NCBI GenBank assembly: GCA_003555285.1
Contig: PWGH01000254.1
Span: 1-36,624, forward strand
Direction of reading: 5' to 3'
Length of the DNA: 36,624 bases
DNA from: Thioalkalivibrio sp.
Lineage (GTDB): Bacteria; Pseudomonadota; Gammaproteobacteria; Ectothiorhodospirales; Ectothiorhodospiraceae
Shown here piece by piece: positions 1-9,081 of the stretch. The notes under the pieces are model-generated. The model saw only the letters and a list, made by a program, of their open reading frames with translations, did no database searches and was not told where the DNA came from. Both the position numbers and the translations under genes were made by a program. The stretch's first letter is position 1. Every line of letters starts with the position of its first letter.

Positions 1-606
1 CGCAACGACGATCCGGAACGCGCGTCCCGCCCCTGGGACCGCGATCGCGACGGCTTCGTGCTCAGCGACGGGGCCGGAGTGATCATGCTCGAGGAATACG
101 AGCATGCGAAGGCCCGGGGAGCGAACATCTACGGCGAGCTCGCCGGCTTTGCCTGGAACTCCGATGCCCACCACATGACCCAGCCGTCCCAGGACGGTCA
201 GGGTGCAGCCTCCTGCATGTTGAGGGCGTTGAAGGACGCCGGTGTGAACCCGTCCGAGGTCGGCTACATCAACGCCCACGGCACCTCCACCCCGGCCGGC
301 GATCTGGCGGAGACCAATGCGGTGAAGCGCGCGCTGGGCGACCAGGCCAAGCACGTGCTGGTGAATTCGACCAAGTCGATGACCGGGCATCTGCTCGGGG
401 CGGCAGGCGGGATCGAAGGCCTGTTCTCGCTGCTGGCGCTGCGTGACAAGGTCTCGCCGCCGACGATCAACCTCGACAACCCGGGCGAAGGCTGCGACCT
501 CGACTACGTCGCGAACGAGGCCCGCGAACTCGACACGAAGATCGCGGTATCGAATTCCTTCGGCTTCGGCGGCACCAACGGGACCTTGGTATTTCGCACC
601 CTGTAG
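1..606 (+). CDS. fabF: 3-oxoacyl-[acyl-carrier-protein] synthase II (FabF), C-terminal part
   Basis: Beta-ketoacyl-ACP synthase II elongates acyl-ACP with malonyl-ACP in cytosolic type II fatty-acid synthesis. The gene enters from the left edge in frame from base 1, so the N-terminal half with the active-site cysteine is outside the window. What remains shows the two catalytic histidine motifs of the condensing-enzyme thiolase fold: [11 protein letters not shown] and, further on, [15 protein letters not shown], then the glycine-rich C-terminal [15 protein letters not shown] signature. These motifs are diagnostic of KAS I/II. FabF rather than FabB is favoured because the downstream order (pabC-mltG-tmk-holB) is the one that normally follows fabF. 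pabB starts 23 bases after the stop, so the two are probably co-transcribed. Confidence 0.95.
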   Translation, partial: RNDDPERASRPWDRDRDGFVLSDGAGVIMLEEYEHAKARGANIYGELAGFAWNSDAHHMTQPSQDGQGAASCMLRALKDAGVNPSEVGYINAHGTSTPAGDLAETNAVKRALGDQAKHVLVNSTKSMTGHLLGAAGGIEGLFSLLALRDKVSPPTINLDNPGEGCDLDYVANEARELDTKIAVSNSFGFGGTNGTLVFRTL

Positions 607-629
607 GCGCTACGGCGTCCGTTCGCCCC

Positions 630-1928
630 GTGGCGGCGGACGTCGATCTCTTCGCACTGGCCCGCCGGCATCCCGAACGGTATCCGCACCTGCTGGATAC
701 CGCCTTGATCGGGCAGGCCCCGGCGCGATTCTCGATCCTCTTTGCCTTCCCCGGCCGCAGTCGGGCGGGCAACGGGCCTGCCGTGCTCGAGGAACTGGCG
801 GCGCTCGGTGCCTTCGAGCGGATGGGTGCGGCGCCCGACGCCGTCGACCTGCCGTTTCTCGGCGGCTGGTTCCTGTACATGGGCTACGAACTGGCCTGGC
901 ACCTGGAGCCGGCCCTCGGCAACACACCGGACGAGCCCTGGCTGCCGCGGGCACTGATCACGCACTTTCCAGCCGCGCTGATCATCGATCACCGGGAGGC
1001 GCGCGCCTTCTACGTCGACGAGACGAACGACCCGGCCCGTTGGGTCCGGGTGCAGCAGGATCTGGAGGCCATAAAGCCTTGGAGGCCCGCGTCCCGGCCG
1101 CGACTGCGGGTCGAGGAGGACGCGCCGGAACCCTATCGGCAGGCGGTGCAGCGGGCCTTGCGTTACATCCGGGATGGCGACTGCTTCCAGGCCAACCTGT
1201 CCCGGGAATGGCGGGTGCAGGCCCCCGATCCATTCGATACCGGAACGCTGTATCACCGGTTGCGACAGGCGAATCCGGCGCCCTTTGCCGCCTGGTTACG
1301 CCTACCCGGCGCTGAGGTGATCAGTTCCTCGCCGGAGCGCCTGGTCAGCGTACGGGACGGCGTCGCCGAAACCCGACCGATCGCAGGAACCCGTCGTCGG
1401 GATCCGGACCGAACGAAGGACGCGGCGCTTTTGCAGGACCTTCGAATCAATCCCAAGGAACGCGCGGAGCACCTGATGCTGGTGGATCTGGAACGCAACG
1501 ATTTGGGCCGTGTGTCGGCCTGTGGCAGCGTCCGAGTCCCGGAGTTCATGACCGTGGAAAGCTACCGTCGGGTTCATCACATCGTGTCCTCGGTGCAGGG
1601 TCGCCTGCGTTCGAAGACCACGCCCCTGGACCTGATCCGGGCGGCCTTCCCGGGTGGCACGATCACCGGCTGTCCGAAGATCCGCAGCATGCAGATCATC
1701 CAGGAACTGGAAGGCGGAGTGGCGCGCGGCGCCTACACCGGATCCTGCGGCTACATCAGCCGGCACGGGCAAATGGACACCAATATTCTGATTCGAACGC
1801 TGGTGGTCCGGGGCGACCGCCTGCGGTTTCGCACCGGCGCGGGCATCGTTGCCGATTCGCGGCCCCAGGCGGAACTCGAGGAGACCCGCCACAAGGCACA
1901 AGGGTTGCTGGACGCCTTGCAGCCATGA
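630..1928 (+). CDS. pabB: Aminodeoxychorismate synthase component I
   Basis: 432-residue chorismate-binding enzyme of the TrpE/PabB/MenF family. With an amidotransferase partner (PabA/TrpG, not in this window) it turns chorismate into 4-amino-4-deoxychorismate for folate. Seen: the conserved ETRPIAGTRRR segment, HLMLVDLERNDLGR, the SYRRVHHIVSS stretch and the C-terminal FPGGTITGCPKIRSM signature with RTGAGIVADS. The start is a GTG at 630. The stop overlaps the pabC start by 4 bases (ATGA). PabB rather than anthranilate synthase is inferred mainly from this coupling to pabC. One point of interest: the lysine of the PIKGT motif, the covalent nucleophile in E. coli PabB, is alanine here, as in TrpE. 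Confidence 0.88.
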   Translation: MAADVDLFALARRHPERYPHLLDTALIGQAPARFSILFAFPGRSRAGNGPAVLEELAALGAFERMGAAPDAVDLPFLGGWFLYMGYELAWHLEPALGNTPDEPWLPRALITHFPAALIIDHREARAFYVDETNDPARWVRVQQDLEAIKPWRPASRPRLRVEEDAPEPYRQAVQRALRYIRDGDCFQANLSREWRVQAPDPFDTGTLYHRLRQANPAPFAAWLRLPGAEVISSSPERLVSVRDGVAETRPIAGTRRRDPDRTKDAALLQDLRINPKERAEHLMLVDLERNDLGRVSACGSVRVPEFMTVESYRRVHHIVSSVQGRLRSKTTPLDLIRAAFPGGTITGCPKIRSMQIIQELEGGVARGAYTGSCGYISRHGQMDTNILIRTLVVRGDRLRFRTGAGIVADSRPQAELEETRHKAQGLLDALQP

Positions 1929-2773
1929 CGATCTTGATCAATGGCATTGCCGAGACGTCGCTGGATGTGCGCGACCGGGGCCTCCAGTTCGGCGATGGCG
2001 TGTTCGAGACGCTGCGCCTGCACCACGGGCATCCGCAATTATGGCCGCGGCACTGGCAGCGGCTGTGCCGCGGCCTGGACGGCCTGAGGATCCCACGGAT
2101 CCGGGAACAGGCGTGTCTGGATGATCTGGCACGGGTTGCCCAGGGCCCGTGGGCGCTCGCCAAGCTAATCGTTACCCGGGGTCCGGGGCCGCGCGGTTAT
2201 GCGGTCCCCACCTCGTGCACGCCGACCCGGGTGGTGATGGGCGGCGAGGCCTTCATCCCGGAGGCCGGAGGCACGCTGCGGCTGGGGCTGTGCCGCACGC
2301 GAACCGTGGGCAACCCGCTACCCGGTTGCAAACACCTGAACCGCATCGAAAACGTGCTGGCGCGCATGGAATGGGGATCGGATTGGGACGAGGGCCTGAT
2401 GCTCGATGCGCAGGATGGGGTTCGGTGCGGGACCCAGGGCAATGTCTTCATCCTGGAGGGGTCCAAACTGCTGACGCCACCGGTGCAGGCCTTTGGCGTC
2501 GCCGGCACCCGCCGTGGCTGGCTGCTCGAACAGGGCGCACGGATCGGTTTGCAGATCGAGACGACCGACTTGCCGCTGTCGCGGGTGCAGGCGGCGGACG
2601 CGGTGTACATCAGCAACAGTCGGATCGGCCTGCAGCCGGCCTGCTGGGTGGATCGGGCGAGTCCGCAGGTGGGCGCGAATCAGGGAACGGGGCTGAAGCA
2701 GACCCGGCCCAAGGAAACGGGGCCGATGGCCGTGATGCTGCAACTAGGACTTGAGATCAATGCGTTGGATTAG
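1925..2773 (+). CDS. pabC: Aminodeoxychorismate lyase
   Basis: 282-residue PLP enzyme of fold type IV (branched-chain aminotransferase family) that cleaves 4-amino-4-deoxychorismate to 4-aminobenzoate and pyruvate, the step after PabB. The N-terminal MTILING, RDRGLQFGDGVFETLR and the TRGPGPRGY segment match the family. Lys136 in GCKHLNRIENVLA is the expected PLP lysine. The GTQGNVFI segment corresponds to the phosphate-binding region near the C-terminus. It overlaps pabB by 4 bases and runs 14 bases into mltG, so translation of the three is probably coupled. D-alanine aminotransferase is the main alternative, but context and the KHLNRIENVL motif favour PabC. Confidence 0.93.
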   Translation: MTILINGIAETSLDVRDRGLQFGDGVFETLRLHHGHPQLWPRHWQRLCRGLDGLRIPRIREQACLDDLARVAQGPWALAKLIVTRGPGPRGYAVPTSCTPTRVVMGGEAFIPEAGGTLRLGLCRTRTVGNPLPGCKHLNRIENVLARMEWGSDWDEGLMLDAQDGVRCGTQGNVFILEGSKLLTPPVQAFGVAGTRRGWLLEQGARIGLQIETTDLPLSRVQAADAVYISNSRIGLQPACWVDRASPQVGANQGTGLKQTRPKETGPMAVMLQLGLEINALD

Positions 2774-3785
2774 TTATTCGTTCCTTTTTCTTCTGATTGC
2801 GGCGACCCTGGGGGCGGCGCATGTGGCCAGTATCTACCAACAGGAGATGCAGCAGCCGCTGGCACTGGAGGCGGGCGAAGTCTTCGAGGTGCACCCGGGA
2901 CAAGGATTTCGGCAGATCACCCGGAATCTGACGGCGCGGGGCTGGGTTCGCTACCCCTGGATCGTCGAGGCCCACGCCCGGTATTACGGGCTTGCCGAAC
3001 GCCTGCAGGCCGGTGAATATGCGGTGCCGCCCGACATCACGGTCGCGGCCTTGTTGGAACGGATGGCGCGAGGAACGGTGATCCAGCACCGCCTGACCGT
3101 GCCGGAAGGGTGGAGTGCCGCCCAGTTTCTGGAAGCGGTTCAGAACCACCCGACACTCCAACCCCTGCCGGAGGCCATGGACCTTGACACCGTGATGGCC
3201 GAACTGGGGCAATCGGACGTGCATCCGGAGGGCCGGTTCCTGCCGGACACCTATTTCTTCGAACGCAACACATCGGCTTTGCAGATTCTGCACCGCGCCC
3301 ACCGCGAGCTCGAAATCGTGCTCGAGGCGGCCTGGGCGGCGCGGGCTGAGGATCACCCGCTGGATTCGGCCGATGAACTCCTGATTCTGGCCTCGATTAT
3401 CGAGAAGGAAACCGGTCAGGCTGCCGAGCGCGGCGAGGTGGCCGGAGTGTTCGTGAATCGCCTGCGCCGCGGCATGCGGCTGCAGACGGACCCCACGCTG
3501 ATGTATGCGTTGGAGCCGGGAACGAACCGGTTGACCGGGGCGGAGCTGCGGCGCGATCATCCTTACAACACCTACACCCGGGCCGGTCTGCCGCCGACGC
3601 CGATCGCCCTGCCGGGCAAAGCCGCGATTCGAGCGGCTGCGAATCCAGCCGTGACCGATGCCCTGTTCTTTGTCTCCCGCAACGATGGCACCCACCACTT
3701 CTCCCCGACCTATGCCGAACACCGGGCCGCCGTGATCAAGTATCAACTCGGTGGCGATGCCAGCCGCTACGGCAGAGGCCGATGA
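2760..3785 (+). CDS. mltG: Endolytic murein transglycosylase MltG
   Basis: YceG-family inner-membrane lytic transglycosylase that cuts nascent glycan strands and is thought to set where peptidoglycan elongation ends. The ATG at 2760 gives a short cytoplasmic tip followed at once by a single membrane anchor ([20 protein letters not shown]); a TTG nine bases upstream is the less likely start. A LysM-like region (about residues 40-90) precedes the catalytic domain, which carries [10 protein letters not shown] with the catalytic glutamate, [16 protein letters not shown] and [14 protein letters not shown]. Length of about 341 residues is normal. It overlaps pabC upstream and tmk downstream (ATGA), the standard gammaproteobacterial order. 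Confidence 0.95.
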   Translation: MRWISYSFLFLLIAATLGAAHVASIYQQEMQQPLALEAGEVFEVHPGQGFRQITRNLTARGWVRYPWIVEAHARYYGLAERLQAGEYAVPPDITVAALLERMARGTVIQHRLTVPEGWSAAQFLEAVQNHPTLQPLPEAMDLDTVMAELGQSDVHPEGRFLPDTYFFERNTSALQILHRAHRELEIVLEAAWAARAEDHPLDSADELLILASIIEKETGQAAERGEVAGVFVNRLRRGMRLQTDPTLMYALEPGTNRLTGAELRRDHPYNTYTRAGLPPTPIALPGKAAIRAAANPAVTDALFFVSRNDGTHHFSPTYAEHRAAVIKYQLGGDASRYGRGR

Positions 3786-4447
3786 GCGGGTTTCCGCACG
3801 GGCGGTTCGTGACCTTCGAGGGCATCGAGGGCGCCGGCAAGACGACGCAGCTGCAACGTCTGGCGCGCCGTCTGCAGGCCGAGGGCGAGGACGTCGTGGT
3901 AACCCGGGAGCCCGGCGGAACGCCGTTGGGGGAACGCTTGCGCGAGGTGCTGCTGGATCCCGCGATCGGTGCAATGGCGGCCGAGACCGAGGTGCTGTTG
4001 ATGTTCGCGGCTCGCTCCGAGCACCTCGATCGAGTGATCCGCCCGCAGCTCGCACGCGGCGGCTGGGTGCTCTGCGACCGCTTCACCGACGCCAGCTTTG
4101 CGTATCAGGGCGCCGGGCGGGGGCTCGGCCTGGAACGGGTCGCCGCGCTCGAGCGCTGGTTACAGGGTGCGCTGCGCCCGGACCTGGTGCTGGTCTTCGA
4201 CGTCCCGGTGTCGATCGGCCTGGAACGGGCGCTGAATCGCGGCCAGCGGGATCGCATCGAAAGCGAGGATGTGGCCTTCTTCGAACGGGCACGCGCGGCC
4301 TATCGGGCGCGCGCTGATCAGCAGCCCGAGCGCTACCGCTGGATCGACGGTGCCGCGTCCGAGGCCGTCGTCGGTGCCCAGGTCGATCAGGTCTGGCGCG
4401 ATTGGCTAGGTAGCGCCGCGGTCCGCCCGCGGCCAACGGCCCCATGA
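3782..4447 (+). CDS. tmk: Thymidylate kinase
   Basis: 221-residue dTMP kinase that phosphorylates dTMP to dTDP in the cytosol, a step shared by de novo and salvage routes to dTTP. The P-loop [12 protein letters not shown] lies near the N-terminus. [14 protein letters not shown] is the substrate-binding segment, [18 protein letters not shown] is the DR(Y/F) motif, and a LID region follows with [11 protein letters not shown]. The start ATG overlaps the mltG stop, and the stop overlaps the holB start as ATGA. The C-terminal tail (about the last 15 residues, arginine- and proline-rich) is slightly longer than usual. No odd features otherwise. Confidence 0.96.
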   Translation: MSGFPHGRFVTFEGIEGAGKTTQLQRLARRLQAEGEDVVVTREPGGTPLGERLREVLLDPAIGAMAAETEVLLMFAARSEHLDRVIRPQLARGGWVLCDRFTDASFAYQGAGRGLGLERVAALERWLQGALRPDLVLVFDVPVSIGLERALNRGQRDRIESEDVAFFERARAAYRARADQQPERYRWIDGAASEAVVGAQVDQVWRDWLGSAAVRPRPTAP

Positions 4448-5499
4448 CCCGCAAACCCCGGACATCCGAACGCAAATCTGCGCCCGCACCCGCGTCCGCA
4501 CCCGCGTCCGCACCCGGGCCGATGCTAGGCCTTCCGCCCTGGCTCGAGGCCCCGCTGTGCCGGCTCACGGAGGCGGTACAGGCAGGACGACTGCCTTCCG
4601 GCGTGTTGCTGGTCGGCCCGGAGGGAGTGGGCAAGGGGTGGCTCGCACGCCAGTTTCTCCAGCGTGTGGCCTGCACCCGGGCGGACGAGGCCTTGTTGCC
4701 CTGCGGGGTCTGCAACGGGTGTCGAAGCTATCTGGGCGGCACCCATTCGGAAATTCTCCAGGTACACCCCGAGGAGAAAGGCAAGGAGATCCTGGTCGAT
4801 GCGGTGCGCGAGGTCATCGACTTCCTGTCCCTGAGCCATTCCGGGCCGGCGCGACTGGTGTTCATCGAACCGGCGGAGCGGATGACCAGCAACGCGGTGA
4901 ACGCGTTGCTGAAGACACTCGAGGAGCCGCCGGCCGGTGCCGCCATCGTGTTGACCGCGGCCCGCCCGGCGCGGCTGCCGGCCACACTGCGCAGCCGGTG
5001 TCAGTTGCTGCGCATCGCCTCGCCCGACCGCGCCCGGGTGCGGCAATGGCTGCACGGGCTCCCGAACCAGGAACTCGCCATCGACGAGGCCCTGGCAGCG
5101 AGCCTGGAGCGTCCGATGGGGGCACTGGGTCTGCTTGAGGATCCGGTGGCGATCGCCGGCTGGAAACAGGACCGGGAGACCCTGAACGCGCTACTCGCGA
5201 GCGCATCGCCGTTTCCGGTGATCCAGGGCTTCATGGCCTGCGATCTGGCCACGTTATTTCCGCGCCTGCAATGCCTGCTGGTCGCGGCGCAGTATTACCT
5301 GGCGACCGGCGGGCATGATGACTTCGGACGGCTGTTCCCGCCGGAGCGGCTGGAGGCCTTTGCGCGCGCGCGCGGGCTGCGGGAACTGTCGCGTCTGTTG
5401 CAGGACGCGCTGCGCTGGCAGCGCCAGCGCGCGGCCGCGTTGAACCCGCAACTGCGTTGCGAGGACGTGGTGCTGCGTTTCTGGCGCCGAGATGCCTGA
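4444..5499 (+). CDS. holB: DNA polymerase III subunit delta'
   Basis: 351-residue clamp-loader subunit, an AAA+ fold protein that works with delta and tau/gamma to load the beta clamp. The nucleotide-binding segment reads [14 protein letters not shown], close to a Walker A loop. A four-cysteine zinc knuckle follows ([17 protein letters not shown]). [19 protein letters not shown] is the sensor/SRC-like region and LRSRCQLLR follows, all typical of delta'. The N-terminus carries an unusual stretch of about 27 residues rich in Ala, Pro and Ser ([10 protein letters not shown]), partly coded by a 12-base tandem repeat, so the true start could be internal, although the ATG at 4444 makes an ATGA overlap with tmk. 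Confidence 0.93.
   Translation: MTRKPRTSERKSAPAPASAPASAPGPMLGLPPWLEAPLCRLTEAVQAGRLPSGVLLVGPEGVGKGWLARQFLQRVACTRADEALLPCGVCNGCRSYLGGTHSEILQVHPEEKGKEILVDAVREVIDFLSLSHSGPARLVFIEPAERMTSNAVNALLKTLEEPPAGAAIVLTAARPARLPATLRSRCQLLRIASPDRARVRQWLHGLPNQELAIDEALAASLERPMGALGLLEDPVAIAGWKQDRETLNALLASASPFPVIQGFMACDLATLFPRLQCLLVAAQYYLATGGHDDFGRLFPPERLEAFARARGLRELSRLLQDALRWQRQRAAALNPQLRCEDVVLRFWRRDA
4489..4512 (+). repeat. 12-base tandem repeat in the holB N-terminus
   Basis: Two perfect adjacent copies of CCCGCGTCCGCA followed by a partial third copy (CCCG) and preceded by a related CCCGCA. The unit is a multiple of three, so copy-number change would only lengthen or shorten the Pro-Ala-Ser tail of the encoded clamp-loader subunit. 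Confidence 0.8.
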
Positions 5500-5737
5500 C
5501 GCGCGCTGGCCGGTCGCCGGGATCTGGCCGTACCGAATGCACGGGTTTCGGCCCGGCGACTGGCGTGGGCGCCAAGAAACCGGCGATAATCGATGGACCC
5601 GAATCGACCCGCTGCATGGGTCGTCCATTCGAAGTTTCGAACCGGGCGATCCCGAGCGGTATCTCCGGCCGGCGGCGAAGGCACCGGGACCGGTCGGCAG
5701 GAGTCCAACAGGCAGCGAGGTGGTAGGCAGCCCATGA
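5492..5737 (+). CDS. Possible small protein, coupled between holB and pilZ
   Basis: An 81-codon frame fills the 234 bases between holB and pilZ. Its ATG lies inside the last codons of holB (overlap of 8 bases), and its TGA overlaps the pilZ ATG as ATGA, the same coupling used elsewhere in this operon. The product would be arginine-, proline-, glycine- and tryptophan-rich (starting [19 protein letters not shown]), soluble and without any domain I recognise. Against it: all three forward frames are open here, as is common in GC-rich DNA, no clear ribosome-binding site stands out, and holB and pilZ are usually direct neighbours. It is listed as a candidate only. Confidence 0.35.
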   Translation: MPDARWPVAGIWPYRMHGFRPGDWRGRQETGDNRWTRIDPLHGSSIRSFEPGDPERYLRPAAKAPGPVGRSPTGSEVVGSP

Positions 5738-6081
5738 GCACAACGGCCGGAGGACGCATTCTCACCTTTGCGATCAGGGACAGCACGGCCCTGTTCGCGG
5801 CCTATATGCCGTTCCTGCTCAATGGCGGGCTGTTCATTCCCACCGAAAAGCCGTTTCAGATCGGAGACGAGGTCTTCGTGCTGTTATCGCTGATGGAGGA
5901 AAGCGAGCGCATCCCGGTGCCCTGTCAGGTGGTGTGGATCACCCCCGCACGGGCCCAGGGCAATCGCCTGCGCGGCATCGGCGTGCAATTCGGTCCCAGC
6001 GACAAGGGCGCGACCCGCCGGCGCATCGAGGGTCATCTGGGTGGCATGCTGAACTCGAGCGCCCGCACCCATACACTGTAG
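5734..6081 (+). CDS. pilZ: Type IV pilus assembly protein PilZ
   Basis: 115-residue single-domain PilZ protein of the kind coded after holB in gammaproteobacteria and needed for type IV pilus assembly in Pseudomonas and Xanthomonas. The sequence runs LTFAIRDSTALFAAYMPFLLNGGLFIPTEK-type strands into VWITPARAQGNRLRGIGVQFG. It lacks the RxxxR...DxSxxG residues that bind cyclic di-GMP, as known for true PilZ. The reading frame stays open upstream to 5593, but the conserved N-terminus begins at the ATG at 5734. The usual next gene, tatD, is missing: a convergent aminotransferase gene ends 37 bases downstream. Confidence 0.9.
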   Translation: MSTTAGGRILTFAIRDSTALFAAYMPFLLNGGLFIPTEKPFQIGDEVFVLLSLMEESERIPVPCQVVWITPARAQGNRLRGIGVQFGPSDKGATRRRIEGHLGGMLNSSARTHTL

Positions 6082-6118
6082 CCTGGTCCTCTAACCCGAC
6101 CCTGTAACCCGGCGGCCG

Positions 6119-7267
6119 TCACTGCGCATCGGCCTCCGGGTGGCGTGGCGATGCCGTGGTTTGCGGACCTTCGACCAGCGCGAGTGCCGCATCCAGGGCC
6201 TCGAAGGGCAGGTAGTAATGGGGGGAGAAACGGATCCCGCCGCCACGCAAGGCACACAGCACCCCGGCCTGTTGCAGCCGCTGGTACAGCTCCTGGTGAT
6301 CTTCCCGCACCGGCTGGAAGGTCAGGATACCGGCACGCCGGTGGCTGGGGGTGAGGATGGGGCAGCCGAGTCGCCGCAGTGCCGCCTCGAGGTGGGCCCA
6401 GCGTTCGCCGATCGCCGCCGCGACGCGCTCCAGGCCTTCCTCCAGCAGCAGCGACAGGCTGGCGTGCAGCGCATGCAGGCCCAGCATGTTCGGGCTGCCG
6501 GGCTCGAAGCGGCGGGCATCCGGGGCCACACTCAGATCGGACGCCGCATAATTGCCGGCATCGGCGAGCATGTGCCACCCGAACTCCTGCAGGGTCAGCC
6601 GCTCGCGCAGTGCCGGGCGAACATAGAACAGCCCGATGCCCTCCGGGCCGAGCAGCCATTTGTGGGCATCGGCCATCACGAAATCGGCCTGCATGGCCTG
6701 GGCATCGAAGGGCAGGGCGCCCAGGTGCTGGATCGCGTCGACGCAGAATAGAATGTCCCGGCGCGCCAGGGCCGCACCGAGTGCCGCCACATCCAGGCGC
6801 AGGCCGCTCGCGTACTGCACCGCACTGCAGGAGACCAGGGTGGTATCGCGATCGCAGGCCGCGAGCAGCGCGGCCTCCGGCGCGTCGAAGGGCAGATCGA
6901 CCTCGCGCACCGTCAAGCCAAAGCGTTCCGCGGCCATCAGCCAGACGATGCGGTTGGACGGGAATTCGCCCCGCGGAATCACGATGTTCGCCCCCGCCGG
7001 CCAGTGCAGTCCGAACGCGACGATGGACAAGGCCTCGGAGGTGTTCTTCACGAAGGCGATGTCGCCGGAGTCCGCGGCGCCGATCAGTGCCGCCGCCAAA
7101 GCGCGAGTCTGCTGTTCGAGTCGTAACCAGCTGCCGTAGGCCTGGGATCCGGCTGTCGCGTTCTCCTGGGCAAAGGCGATCACCGCATCACGAGTCCGCC
7201 GCGGCCAGGGACCCACGGCCGCATGGTTCAGGTGAATGATGCCCTCGTGCGGAAATTCGGGGTGCAT
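6119..7267 (-). CDS. Class V aminotransferase-fold PLP enzyme
   Basis: 382-residue PLP-dependent enzyme of the class V (cysteine desulfurase / isopenicillin-N epimerase-like) family. Seen: an N-terminal HLNHAAVGPWP motif, FVKNTSEALSIVAFGL around the phosphate site, VDAIQHLGALPFD with the cofactor-binding aspartate, and ADAHKWLLGPEGIG with Lys203 as the PLP lysine. The C-terminal domain ends in GGGIRFSPHYYLPFEALD. No reactive cysteine loop typical of IscS/NifS is evident, so cysteine desulfurase activity is doubtful; the substrate is unknown. The start at 7267 (MHPEFPHEGIIHLNHAA) fits the family; the frame is open further upstream. It is divergent from bioA and convergent with pilZ, so it appears to be transcribed alone. 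Confidence 0.85.
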   Translation of the reverse strand: MHPEFPHEGIIHLNHAAVGPWPRRTRDAVIAFAQENATAGSQAYGSWLRLEQQTRALAAALIGAADSGDIAFVKNTSEALSIVAFGLHWPAGANIVIPRGEFPSNRIVWLMAAERFGLTVREVDLPFDAPEAALLAACDRDTTLVSCSAVQYASGLRLDVAALGAALARRDILFCVDAIQHLGALPFDAQAMQADFVMADAHKWLLGPEGIGLFYVRPALRERLTLQEFGWHMLADAGNYAASDLSVAPDARRFEPGSPNMLGLHALHASLSLLLEEGLERVAAAIGERWAHLEAALRRLGCPILTPSHRRAGILTFQPVREDHQELYQRLQQAGVLCALRGGGIRFSPHYYLPFEALDAALALVEGPQTTASPRHPEADAQ

Positions 7268-7447
7268 GCGCCGGCTCCGGTCGGTTTTGGCACAGCGTGG
7301 CAGATTCCCCCGGACCGTCAAGCCGATACCGCGTTTCGACAACTCCTGCGGGTGGCCTCAACACGGCAGCGGGCCAGCCGAGAGCCGAAGTAACACCACG
7401 CACGCGCTAGTGGTGCTGCTTGGGCAGCCAAGCGCTACACTCGGCGC

Positions 7448-8806
7448 ATGAATGCAAAAGAATTGAAACAGCGCGACCTCGCCGCCCTCTGGCACCCCTG
7501 CAGCCAGATGAAGGACTACGGGGAGGAGGGCAGTCTGCCGCTACTGGCGATTCGCCGCGGGCAGGGAGTCTGGCTCGAGGACTTCGACGGCAAGCACTAC
7601 CTCGACGCCATCAGCTCCTGGTGGGTCAATCTTTTCGGCCATGCCCATCCGACCATCAACGCCGCGCTGCGCGACCAGCTCGATCAGCTCGAGCACGTGA
7701 TCTTTGCGGGCTGCACCCACGAACCGGCAATCGAACTGGCCGAACGCTTGATCGCCCTGACCCCGGAGCCACTGCAGCGCTGCTTCTTCGCCGACAACGG
7801 CAGTGCGGCGGTCGAGGTGGCGCTGAAGATGAGCTTTCATTACTGGAAGAACCGCGGACAACCGGAGAAACAGCGCTTCATTTGCCTGAGCAACGCCTAT
7901 CACGGCGAGACCCTGGGCGCGCTGTCGGTGGGCGCGGTCGAGTTGTACCGCAGCACCTACGGCCCCCTGATGCTGCCGGTGATCACCGTGCCCGGCCCGG
8001 ACTGTTTCGACCGCGAGGCCGGCGAGACCTGTGCCGATGTCGCCCGGCGCCAGTTCGCGTTGATGGAGGCGGCCCTTGCCGCACACGCCCACGAGACCTG
8101 CGCGGTGATCATCGAGCCGCTGGTGCAGTGCGCGGGCTCGATGCGCATGTTTGATCCGGTCTACCTGGCGCTGTTGCGCGAGGCCTGCGATCGGCACAAC
8201 GTGCATCTGATTGCCGATGAGATCGCCGTGGGCTTCGGCCGCACCGGCACCCTGTTCGCCTGCGAGCAGGGGCCGATCAGCCCGGACTACCTGTGCTTGT
8301 CCAAGGGCCTCACCGGCGGGTACCTGCCGTTGGCGGTGGTGCTGACGACCGAGGCGGTGTACGACGCCTTCTACGACGACTACCAGAAGTTGAACGCCTT
8401 CCTGCATTCGCATTCCTACACCGGCAACCCCTTGGCCTGCCGGGCGGCGCTGGCGACGCTGGATATCTTCGAGCGGGAACCGGTGCTGGAGCGCAACCGG
8501 GAACTGGCGCTGCACATGGGCCGCGCCCTCGAGCCCCTGAAGGATCACGCCCATGTCGCCGATGTGCGCCAGACCGGCATGATCGCCGCGGTGGAACTGG
8601 TGCAGGACAAGGCGACGCGCACGGCCTTTCCCTGGCAGGAACGCCGGGGTCAGCACATCTATCGCCATGGTCTGGAGCGCGGTGCGCTGCTGCGGCCGCT
8701 GGGCAATGTCAGCTACCTGATGCCCCCCTATATCATCACCGAAGCGCAGATCGACTTCCTGGTGGAGGTGATGCAGGAGGGCATCGAGCAGGCGGTGCGC
8801 GCCTGA
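7448..8806 (+). CDS. bioA: Adenosylmethionine-8-amino-7-oxononanoate aminotransferase
   Basis: 452-residue class III aminotransferase that makes 7,8-diaminononanoate in biotin synthesis, using S-adenosylmethionine as the amino donor. The start region has [11 protein letters not shown], the substrate-binding motif typical of Bio[17 protein letters not shown], the [20 protein letters not shown] cofactor segment, the [19 protein letters not shown] aspartate motif and the [13 protein letters not shown] motif with Lys286 as the PLP lysine follow. Length matches the family. It stands apart from other bio genes in this window. The 180-base divergent region upstream was inspected for a BirA operator but none could be argued by eye. 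Confidence 0.95.
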   Translation: MNAKELKQRDLAALWHPCSQMKDYGEEGSLPLLAIRRGQGVWLEDFDGKHYLDAISSWWVNLFGHAHPTINAALRDQLDQLEHVIFAGCTHEPAIELAERLIALTPEPLQRCFFADNGSAAVEVALKMSFHYWKNRGQPEKQRFICLSNAYHGETLGALSVGAVELYRSTYGPLMLPVITVPGPDCFDREAGETCADVARRQFALMEAALAAHAHETCAVIIEPLVQCAGSMRMFDPVYLALLREACDRHNVHLIADEIAVGFGRTGTLFACEQGPISPDYLCLSKGLTGGYLPLAVVLTTEAVYDAFYDDYQKLNAFLHSHSYTGNPLACRAALATLDIFEREPVLERNRELALHMGRALEPLKDHAHVADVRQTGMIAAVELVQDKATRTAFPWQERRGQHIYRHGLERGALLRPLGNVSYLMPPYIITEAQIDFLVEVMQEGIEQAVRA

Positions 8807-9081
8807 GCGTAGAGCCAGAAGGACGCGCCCAGACGCTCCGATCGCACTGAAACCGCCCCTGTGATCCGGCCACGCCCCGTGCGTGAAGTGGAAATCGCGA
8901 ACTGAAAAACGTAGTCTCCCCGGGCTGGTGAATGAACGGGCGCGGTGCCTGCGGCGCCAGCCGAGGCCGTTCGGCACGACGATGGTTTCACCATGGCCGT
9001 CCGGTTTCGGGGGCAGCAGGGATGTCCCGCCTGGCCGGAAGGGTTCCGATATAACTAGAATAATCAATGACTGGAGGAGCG
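8807..9081. other. Intergenic region upstream of the MoxR-VWA-DsrS block
   Basis: 275 bases without a credible gene. It is less GC-rich near its right end, where GATATAACTAGAATAATC (about 9048-9065) could supply a TATAAC -10 element; a matching -35 is not obvious. A small hairpin ATGGT-TTC-ACCAT lies at about 8982-8994. No riboswitch family was recognised. The region most likely carries the promoter of the following gene block. Confidence 0.35.

Noticed and set aside
2757..4055. 432-codon minus-strand frame across mltG and tmk
   Set aside because: Antisense shadow of two well-identified genes.
7268..7447. BirA operator upstream of bioA
   Set aside because: No convincing TTGTAAACC-type half-sites; only a TACACT resembling a -10 without a -35.
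7541..9067. 508-codon minus-strand frame antisense to bioA
   Set aside because: His/Arg/Gly/Gln-rich composition with no domain; bioA on the plus strand is certain.
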